Source: Chromera velia (Eukaryota; Sar; Chromeraceae). From it: DNA of 42,335 bases. Made by a program: the position numbers and the translations under genes. Positions 34,447 through 42,335 of the stretch are shown piece by piece. Under the pieces are notes generated by a model. The model was not told the DNA's origin. It ran no database searches and worked only from the letters and a program-made list of their open reading frames with translations. The stretch spans positions 1-42,335 of the forward strand of contig JAHBMJ010000617.1 of NCBI GenBank assembly GCA_018398765.1, given 5' to 3'. How positions within the stretch are numbered: position 1 is the stretch's first letter; each line of letters opens with the position of its first letter.

Positions 34447-35005
34447 TAAGTGAGAGAGTGAGTGAGTGAGTGAGTGAGTGGGTGAGTGAGTGAATGCGTG
34501 AGTGAGTGAGAGAGTGAGTATGTAAGTGAGAGAGTGAGTGAGTAAGTGAGAGAGAGAGAGAGAGAGTGTGGGTGTGTGTGTGAGAGACAGGGAGAGAAAG
34601 AGAGACGCAGAGAGAGAGAGAGAGAGAGTGAATGAGTGAGTGAGTGAGTGAGTGAATGAGTAAGTGAGTGAGTGAAAGAGTGAGTGAGTGAGTGACTCCG
34701 AGTGTGGGAGAGAGGGAGAGAGAGAGAGAGGGAGAGAGTGTGTGAGTGAGTGAGTTAGTGAGTGAGTGAGTGTGTGTGTGAGAGAGAGAGAGAGAGAGTG
34801 AGTGAGTGAGTGAGTGAGTGAGTGTGAGAGAGAGTGAAAGAGTGAATGAGTAAGTGAGTGAGTGAGTAAGTGAATTTAGTAAGTGAGTCAGTGAGTGGAG
34901 AGTGAAAGAGAGAGTGAAACAGTGAGTGACCAAGCGAGAGTGGGTGAGTAAGCGAGGGAGAGTGAGTGAGTGAGAGAGTAAGAGAGTGAACGATTGAGTA
35001 GACAA
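33405..35005. repeat. 1.6 kb GAGT-type tetranucleotide satellite
   Basis: Almost the whole stretch is GTGA/GAGT units on the + strand with point variants, plus inserted (GT)n at about 34352-34420 and several (GA)n runs. The only complex motif, AAAATTCTTTAGAGCG, occurs at 33891 and again at 34113 inside near-identical ~80-bp blocks 222 bp apart, so the array has grown by block duplication. An 825-base open frame on the minus strand (Ser-Leu-Thr-His repeats) is a product of the period and is not a gene. Confidence 0.96.
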
Positions 35006-36012
35006 TGAGAAGATGCGTTAAGGATGTATTCTAAATGTATCCGTGTGAGTATGTGCTAGTATGTGCCTGTTTGAAGCAGCCTTACGGAGCAATCCCACCT
35101 TCAAACGGGCTGCCGGTTTCAAAACTGCTAGTCAAGCTTTTTGACAAAGTTTTTGTTACATGATTTACATCAATGAGAGCAACTGCATTCACACGGCGAC
35201 TTTAAAATTATAATTTGTAATTAGTTTAATTAATAAAATATTAAAAGAAAAAATAAACTTATGATTCAATGATTAAATTACTTTTGTGAAACGTTATATA
35301 TCTTTGATTGATTTGATTGATCTTTAGTCATCTTCAGTTAATTAGGGGTTTAATGTATAACTTTTCATGTTGCAAGTTATCCATAGTTCAAAAACCTTAT
35401 ACAACGATTTGATATGGCATATATAGCCTCCAGCCTGGCCCCCGGACGCCCTATACGCTTCTATGAGCCGGCGGCGGCACCCCAAAGGTGCCCCCTGAGG
35501 CACTCACCCAAGTAGTTGGGTGTATCCCGTATTAATATATGGCCCAGGCTGAATGGTGGCGCCGGGCAGCCAGCTGGGGCAGGTGTTGCACAGTATTGCA
35601 GGGTGTTGCAAACAACATACCGGCTTCACAATATATCGATATACACATTTGCATGCGTGCATGATAATTCGATACATGTATATTTTCAATTAATTCGATC
35701 ATTATGTATACAATTTAATCATTTATTAACATCATGTATATCATCTGTGTACATGCAATATATAAGCGTGCGTGCACATAATTCCGCAAAACTCCTGTAT
35801 GTCTCGTTCAGGATGTTTGCCTGAACCCTTCCGTCGATCTGTCAGAGGAATGTGTACGTAGATCTTGATGGACCTGCGTTGGATCTCAGAGTCCATGCTC
35901 ACTCACTTTTCGCACTTCCGTAACTCTGCCTCCATGGGCTCTTTGGGGCAGCTCATACTTCACCATCTTCAGGATTGAGTAAACTGGTCTCGCTTTTCTG
36001 GGAGGGCGGGTA
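35006..36012. other. Mostly AT-rich intergenic spacer
   Basis: No gene seen. A GC-richer patch lies at about 35430-35600 within AT-rich DNA; I tested it by eye for tRNA and 5S motifs and found none. The last ~130 bases are the upstream region of the coiled-coil gene. Confidence 0.6.
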
Positions 36013-37840
36013 ATGGCAACGCCGAAAGCCAAAGCCCGTCCCAAGAAGGACCGGGTCCAAGAGCTGGAGAATGAAAACAGAGACCTCAGAGAGAAGGCGC
36101 AGCAACTGGAGGAGGTGTTGCACAAGCTGGCAGAAACGTCGAAAGCACTACAGGTGTGCGAGAAAGAACGGGAGCGACTCTCAAATGAAAACAGCGCACA
36201 CATAAGAGAAAAAAGAGCAGCAGACGCCCGAGAGCTCCAAGCGAAACGATGGCAGAAGGTGGTGGTTGATCTTCTCCTCGAAATTCGATGCAGGTCAGCA
36301 AACCGCATACATGCTCTGTCTGCATGTCATCCCTTTTCTTCTTTGTTCCAGCGCCGCAGTCTGGTTGCGCACTGTGCACTATCCTTGAATTTATGCATTC
36401 CTTCGTGCTTTCCCCTGCAGAACATGGGAGGCTCCCGAACCCTTTGATGCCGAGAAGGCACGAAAGGAACTGAGCGAAAAGAATACTCTTGTAGTTCTTG
36501 ACTATGTCCGCGCTTCCGTGCGTCTTCTGTTGACAGACAAAGAGGACAGAGAGAGAGAGCTTCTGGACGAAGTGAGGAGTAGAGACCTGATGAGAAAAAA
36601 CGAGATGGAGCAGTTGGCCCTGGAGCTTCACAACGTGAAACAGCAGAAAGAGGATGCACAAAATGCAGTGTTGGAGTTGTCAGAGCGGGTTAAGGAGACG
36701 GAAGAGCTAAAAGATGAAGTCGTGCGCTCACAGAAGCGCATTGTGACCGAAATGCAAGCAAAGATCACAAAACTCGAAACACAACTAAAAGAGAAAGAGC
36801 AGGAGGTGGGAATGTTAACGGATGGAAACAGGGAAAATGCAAAACGCATCATTGCCCAGGACAAACAGCTCGAAAGAATACCACAGCTGGAGCAGCAGAT
36901 GGTTGTGAATGACAAGAGAGCCCAGACAGCTTTGAGACGCACACAGACTTTGAATTCCCGAGAGGTCGCCAGTCTGCAGATGCAGCTGGTTCGTGTACAG
37001 GACCTGCAGACAACGAATGATCTCCTCCGGGAAGACAAAGATAACCTCGTCAGTCAGCTGGCGTCCCTTCGAAATTGCTATGGAGTCAGCAGGGTGCGAG
37101 AGGCGGAGGAGAAGTGTTGCCGCATGGAACAGTTGAAAGAAAGGAAGGAAAGGGAATGTGATACTTCAGAGTCGACTCTGAAGCGCACAAAACAGCGCTT
37201 AGAGATGAATAAAGAGGAGTTGAACAAGGCAAAAATAGCTCTCAGAAAAGCATGGGAGGAAATCAAATCCCTGAAGAGGGACGCCATGCGAAAGAGCGGA
37301 GGGAAAGGAGATGCAGATGCGGAAAAGGCCCAAGCAACTGCCCGTTCTTTGTTCGTCAACCTCCTCCAAAAGCGCCTCCTTGAGAGAGACAGAGAGATCA
37401 CTGATCTCAACAAGAAACTTCGGACCTTCCTGGTGGTTGAAAAGAAGGGGGCGTTACAGTTACGAGCGTTTGAGGAAGAGAGGAAGAGGCACGAGGGGGA
37501 GGTTGAGGATTACAGACGGAAGCTCACGGAGGCGGAGGACAAATTAGAGCTTCTCGCGCGCACCGCAGCCCTGTCCCCCAAGCACGGGGCACACCGATCG
37601 TCCATTCAGTCACCCTCCAAACCGTCTGACCAAGGGATTGGTGCTGGGCTTGGGGGTGGGGAAGGAGTGGCGACAGGGGGGGGGACGCGACAGGGGACCC
37701 TGAAAGACCCACGGCCGACATCAGCCGTGACGGGACGCCGACTGTCTGGGAAAGCGGTGGCAGGGAACGCTGTCGGACTTCCTTTGAATGATTTAGCCGG
37801 TGCCCCCCCCCAACGGCGACCCGGATCTGCAGTCCGGTGA
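36013..37840 (+). CDS. Long coiled-coil protein (two exons)
   Basis: Exons are 36013-36293 and 36421-37840 (donor GTCAGC, acceptor CCTGCAG, phase 2), giving 566 residues and a TGA stop. After a basic start (MATPKAKARPKKDR), heptad-rich helix (Glu/Lys/Gln/Leu) covers residues ~15-80, ~105-285 and ~290-445, with a short break around a TWEAPEPFD segment at the splice junction. The last ~110 residues are Gly/Pro/Ser-rich and basic and lack helix. There is no catalytic domain, signal peptide or membrane segment. Such architecture is common in basal-body, axoneme and cytoskeletal scaffold proteins, but I recognise no specific family and assign no function. The ATG is the first in frame after the upstream region; the single 127-bp intron is confirmed by phase and by continuity of the coil. 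Confidence 0.8.
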
Positions 37841-39067
37841 CTGTATGAATCACTGTATGCATGTTCATAAATACAGATGTTTTATTCATATGCAAATTTT
37901 AAATTCATGTGCTTAAAGCTATAGAGTTCAACGCACATAAACGCAGAGTCTCTTATTATGGTGGCCTTTATACCGGACTTCTAACCTCTGGCTGGAATAA
38001 ATTAAGCTCATGGCAGATTGGTCATCATTGATTTACATATGATATAGATTTTTTTCAAAAAAACGTTTTTTTTGGAGTTTTTTTTTTAGAACTGCATGCA
38101 GTGCATGAGATTTAACAAATATTGTTATCATCATCACAAATGATGTAAATATACTTTTAGATCATTTTTTCGTTTTTAAATGGAAAAAAGTTCATGACTA
38201 AATTTACGATCTTTTTTTTGTTTTTGCCTCAAATTCTAATTACTTGTGAAATTCACTGAAAAAGCGTTCACGATCACAAAAAGGACTCCGGATCCTAGTT
38301 TTAATTGGTAGTTTAGATTAAACGTTTAGATCCCAAGTATTTTTTTTTTTAGTCAGACACTATTAAATGAAATGAAAGTTTGGCTATGCTAGAGTGGAGC
38401 CGTGCTCCCAGCAGCCCATGTTCATATAAGAGATCGTCAATCACTCAACTCTAAAGACAAAGCTAAATGCGAGATCCCCTGAAGTGCACGCTTGGTGAGC
38501 TCACGAGCAGCATACGCGTTGAAGGTGGCAATAGAAGAAGAAGAAGAAGAAGAAAAAGAAAAAGAAAAAGAAAAAGAAGAAGAAGAAGAAGAAGAAGAAG
38601 AGAACAAACACATGTACAGTCAAACATATATTAGTAGTAGGTCAAACACATGTACAGTCAAACAACTGCATGTTGTTTGAGTTATGCAGTGGTAGTTGCA
38701 CAACTTTTGGTCGTATGTTGCACACCTATCCAAAAAAAGTTGCTAAGTATTGTTAAGCTACAGCATCTTAACCCTAGCCAGGCTAGCCTTAACCTTAAAA
38801 AAGTAAAAATATAAGTTTAAAAAAAAAAATATAAATAAAATTTCCTCGATAATATAGGCTTGATCGAATTTTCTCTAGCCGACGCCTACTAGTATAGGCC
38901 TAGGCCGCCTAGCTGTACAAAAGCTAAGGGAATTTAAGTGTTACAAAAACTAGTGCAAAAACTGCAAATTTTTTAAAGCTAGTTATAATTAGACAAATCG
39001 GTACTTGCATGTACAGCTAGTTGCATGCATTCTCTCTTGCAAGCCAGATTTGCACAAATGCCAGAGT
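37841..39067. other. AT-rich intergenic spacer between convergent genes
   Basis: No gene seen. It lies between the 3' ends of the coiled-coil gene (+) and the ankyrin-like gene (-). It holds poly-T/poly-A tracts, a GAA-type microsatellite and a 20-bp direct repeat (ACACATGTACAGTCAAACA at about 38608 and 38645), followed by a small AACTGCATGTTG-centred inverted repeat. Confidence 0.6.
38529..38600. repeat. GAA / GAAAAA microsatellite
   Basis: A run of GAA triplets, then AAAAAG-type units, then GAA triplets again. The Glu-rich open frame across it is repeat-derived. Confidence 0.95.
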
Positions 39068-41924
39068 CTACTCTTCCCACTCGTAGTCAGAGTCAAGGGC
39101 CCAACCAGGGTCACTCTCTGACCCCCTCTCACTACCGCAAGATTTTGCACCCGAAGCTGCAGAATGAGAAGGTCCGACCCCATCTGGCACTCCCCCCCCC
39201 TCCCTCTGAGCTCTCACTGTCCCCTTATGAACGATTTCTGCGAGCCGGTTGCGAACAGAGAAACACAAGTCGATGGGGAGCCTGTGCAGCTCCCTCTGCA
39301 GAGCGGTTGTTACCAGTCCAGCTACCGTGGGGGCAATTTCAACATTCGAGTCCAGCAGGGACTCCGACAGACGCAGCAACTCTGACGGGAAAGCTTCGAT
39401 GAAAAGTGAGGGCAACATATCGACTGCAGACTTTCCCTCAGCATCTCTCTCTTCCCACAGAGTTTTCAGTTCATGTGGGCCCCTGCTCGGAGTGTCAGGG
39501 CCCACACCAAGCAGTGCATTGCACACCCCAACCTTCTGAAAACACTCCCTGTTTCCACCGATGACACGAGCAAGCGCGTTTCGCCCCTGTGCGTCTGCCA
39601 CGGAAGGGTCTGCGCCCCTCTGAAGCATCATCTTTGTTACTTCAGGGTGTTGAAGCGTCAGTTCATTCAGAAGCGCATGGGAGCGCTGCGGGTTCTCTGG
39701 ATAGACCTGCCCCCCCGCATCGAGAAGGAACTCAAACGCCCGTCTCCAAACGATTCTTTCTCCATGGATTGATTCCCTACGAAGACTGACCACCCACTGA
39801 CGCAGAGAGGCTTGCGTCAGATTGACACCCGCACTCTCTTCCTCTTCCTCTTTAGCATCTCTCTGAAGATACACAGACACTCTGTTGGCGTCTATTCTTC
39901 CCCTCACACACGCAAGCAGGGCGTCCATCTCCGTCTGCATACGGTGTCTGGACCACCACCCCTTCAGAAGCCCTTGAAGCATCCAGAGAAACCAGGGACC
40001 CTTTCCCTTCATTTGACGCAGACGGATCCGCCCCCCTCTCAATCAACAAATGAGCCGCCCGGCGCACTTCACTGTTGCTGTCCCTGGTCCTGTTCACCTT
40101 CACTTGTCCCACCAGGAAAAGGGGGGACACAAGGCCGTCGGAAATTGGCACAGTATTTGGAATCGGATTCAAATGCTCAGGAAAGAAAAAATGAAACAGG
40201 GAAGGGCGAAGGCCGACAAGCTCAATGTCCCTTTCGCGATCAAAACCCGTCTTCAACGTCTCCAGGTAAGAGATCGAGGTTGTTGGACAAGCATAAAACA
40301 CAGAGCGCCCCGCTTTGTCCCTCAATCCGTAGATATCTACTCCCAGCGCCTCGGCGGCGTTGTACAGTTCAGAGAAAGTTCTGTAAGTGTCAGCTGCCGG
40401 GGTTGAGCAGCAAATGTGAAAGACAGACATCCCCTTCTTATCTGCTGTCTTCGATCTCAGTGCCTGTCTGCGGATTTCTGGTGGCATCATGTTGAGCATA
40501 CACCTCAGCACGGTGGGGTTCGGACCCTTAGATGCCGCTTGAAAGAGAGACAACCCTTCCAACGACCTGCGGGGCTCCAAGAGAAACGCCGGCACCTCTG
40601 TCACTGGCAGGAAAGGTGCCAGAACATTCATATGGCCCAAACGGACGCACATCTCGAACGGACTCTTGTTCCTTTCAGCAAATCGAATGTTTTCGGGTGG
40701 AGGACTGACGCAAAGAACTTCATCTACCAGTCTCCCTACAGAGTCACCCGAAGTTTCCCCCTGTGTCCCAACCCACTGCACCAGTGCACGTGCACATGCC
40801 TGGTTGTTGAACTCGGCCACCAATTGCATGAGCGAGTACGCATGCTCTTCACGACTTTCCAAGACACGGCCAAAGGCTTCGTTGAGCAGCGGGTAGAACT
40901 GATCCTTTCGTGCTTTCGGGTAAATATTCTGATTCGATTCCAGGAGGGAGAGCTCAGGATCGATCAGAGACAGGACCAGTAGCATTCGAAGATAGAAGCT
41001 CTTCTCAGGCACGCACTTCCGCACTTTGTCAAGCACCCATGTCACATTGAGACCAAGAAGGTAGTCAACAAAGAACGGGTGTTCCTGAAGAAGGCCACTT
41101 TCATCCCCCGGGCCCAAAATGGTGGAGATGTCGCAGTCTGTGCGTCGACACATCTGCCACAGACTGCTCAGACGGACGGCTCTCAAGAATTGGGATGTCT
41201 GGTTCACGAGGGTCAAATGGAAATCAGACACGGAAGGGTCGTTGCCAGGGATGACGGGGGAGAGGAGCGGGGGGTTGTACTCGAACGCGTGAATGAAGGG
41301 GCAGAGCTCCTCTACGGGTGTTTCCCTCAGCACCGCCTGCACCTTCTTCAGGAAGGCCATTCCCAGTAGCCTCCCGCTTTCCCACTGCTCCATTTCATGT
41401 TGACAGAAGGAAAGGCGAACTCGGAAAGTATGAAGAAGAGTGACGAATGTCGAGAAATCAAAAAAGGTGAAGAGTTCCCACCACACATCAAACTCTTCTC
41501 CGTGTCCTGTCAGCAGCTTTCCAAGTTTTGTCGAAGGTTCCTGCAGAAAAAACCGAAGAGAGGGGAGGTTTATCAATGGGAGGGAAACGTAAGACAGTAC
41601 TTGCAGAGATGGAGAAGTTTGGGGGCAAAAAGGAGACGGTTGCAGGACGAAAATGGGATCACGTGGATGAATCAACGACAGCAGTGAAAGAGAGAGCAAA
41701 AGAAGTATACAGGAAATCAACCTGATTGCACTGACCGGAGGAGTGCCGGGGACACCTTTTAGGACCAGACAAACGGAAACTCGGCAGACATGGCAGCTCT
41801 GCGAAGGACCGCAAGAATTGCAGGCCTCGCGATTCAAGGCAGTCAAGACACCTCCGGAGTCTCGCAGGCACTCACTCCAGGAACCGTCATGGTACCCAAA
41901 AAAGGATCTAGAGAGGGATGACAT
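39068..41924 (-). CDS. Ankyrin-repeat-like protein with a frame break or micro-intron
   Basis: Exon 1 is 41924-41736; a 195-bp intron (donor GTCAGT, acceptor TTCTGCAG, phase 0) leads to the main exon from 41540. The C-terminal half contains ankyrin-type helices and loops, the clearest being AAHLLIERGADPSAS and the LLNELTLQHPEV...LQRGADPSVADAQGRNAL block; a more diverged HICCSTP segment precedes them. The N-terminal half is helical and unrecognised. The ankyrin frame breaks near 40000. A 52-nt GT..AG segment (39999-39948) would restore it exactly and give an 869-residue protein; otherwise there is a one-base frameshift. The protein ends in acidic DSDYEWEE and TAG. Ankyrin repeats bind proteins; no catalytic domain is seen. 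Function unknown. Confidence 0.75.
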
Positions 41925-42335
41925 TTTGGGGGGTAGAAGGCGTGCCTAACGGTGCCTTCTGACACAGGAGCGAACTTCACGTTCACGTCTGTTGTATAGT
42001 CGCCGCAAACTTGAGAGTTTCCTGACTTTGTGGACCTGACAGTCTCGTCACCTGAACTCCCACCAAACAGGAAAACGAAGCAACTGCAGTCCTCATATTA
42101 ATACGTACGCCCTAGTACGCCCTCAGAAGCTGCAAGCTGATCGACCCTCACGTTGTATTCTAGCTGTCAACCATTGTCAACCTGCATGCCCGGAATTAAT
42201 TTGGGTTTGAATTATAAGATCTGCCGCACGCGCATGGCCTAGCATGGCCCCGGCCGCGGAGGGCGGAGTTTGGCTTGGAGCATGTTCGGGGCCGCGTGAC
42301 AAAATTCTGGTATCGGGTACGTGGTGCCCGATAAA
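41925..42335. other. Upstream flank of the ankyrin-like gene
   Basis: No further gene is visible. The first part is the likely promoter of the leftward ankyrin-like gene. The last ~100 bases become GC-rich (GGCCCCGGCCGCGG at about 42246) and are cut by the window end. Confidence 0.5.

Noticed and set aside
34181-35005. 274-codon minus-strand frame of Ser-Leu-Thr-His repeats
   Set aside because: It arises from the four-base period of the satellite, which leaves frames free of stops; no unique protein sequence is present.
35430-35600. GC-rich patch as a tRNA or 5S rRNA gene
   Set aside because: No cloverleaf, A/B box pair or 5S internal control region could be recognised.
35886-36661. Minus-strand frames of 140 and 191 codons
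   Set aside because: Antisense to the coiled-coil gene; Ser/Leu/Phe-rich mirror of Glu/Lys codons.

Overview
The window looks like nuclear DNA from a eukaryotic alga with a complex (secondary) plastid, most probably a chromerid such as Chromera velia. The reasons are spliceosomal introns with GT..AG ends, a protein that begins with a signal peptide and transit-peptide-like bipartite leader, a mitochondrial-targeted formate dehydrogenase, a Ty3/gypsy retrotransposon, very abundant simple repeats and an assembly gap of Ns. The organism is an inference, because no rRNA, tRNA or organelle gene is present to fix it.

Layout. 1-2336: no gene called. 2337-5775 (-): two-exon gene for a 924-residue RNA-binding-type protein with two LOTUS/winged-helix-like repeats and six Nab2-type CCCH zinc fingers; its intron is a CA/GA microsatellite. 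6393-8418 (+): divergently transcribed two-exon gene for a plastid-targeted DUF2358 (NTF2/SnoaL-like) protein; its 1.2 kb intron is almost all simple repeats. 9395-10681 (+): intronless, bacterial-type NAD+ formate dehydrogenase with a mitochondrial presequence. 10682-15487: AT-rich graveyard of non-coding elements, namely a 30-bp-TIR element, a 0.5 kb foldback, a 1.08 kb TIR element and an N gap. 15488-21889 (-): complete but dead Ty3/gypsy LTR element with two 365-bp LTRs and gag, protease, RT, RNase H and integrase, broken by nine in-frame stops that are all TAG. 21890-28214: about 6 kb without a supportable gene. 28215-32280 (-): ten-exon glutamate 5-kinase (kinase plus PUA) for proline synthesis. 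32499-32871 (+): weak candidate for a very small mitochondrial protein sharing a 218-bp bidirectional promoter with the kinase gene. 33405-35005: 1.6 kb GAGT-type satellite. 36013-37840 (+): two-exon long coiled-coil protein. 39068-41924 (-): ankyrin-like protein, with a reading-frame break that a 52-nt GT..AG micro-intron would repair.

Functional links are loose, as expected for eukaryotic DNA. The kinase starts proline synthesis, formate dehydrogenase oxidises one-carbon units in mitochondria, and DUF2358 acts in the plastid. What unites the window is its structure. Genes are moderately GC-rich islands separated by AT-rich transposon debris. Introns are colonised by simple repeats. Thirteen inferred donor sites share a GTNNGT pattern with C common at +3.
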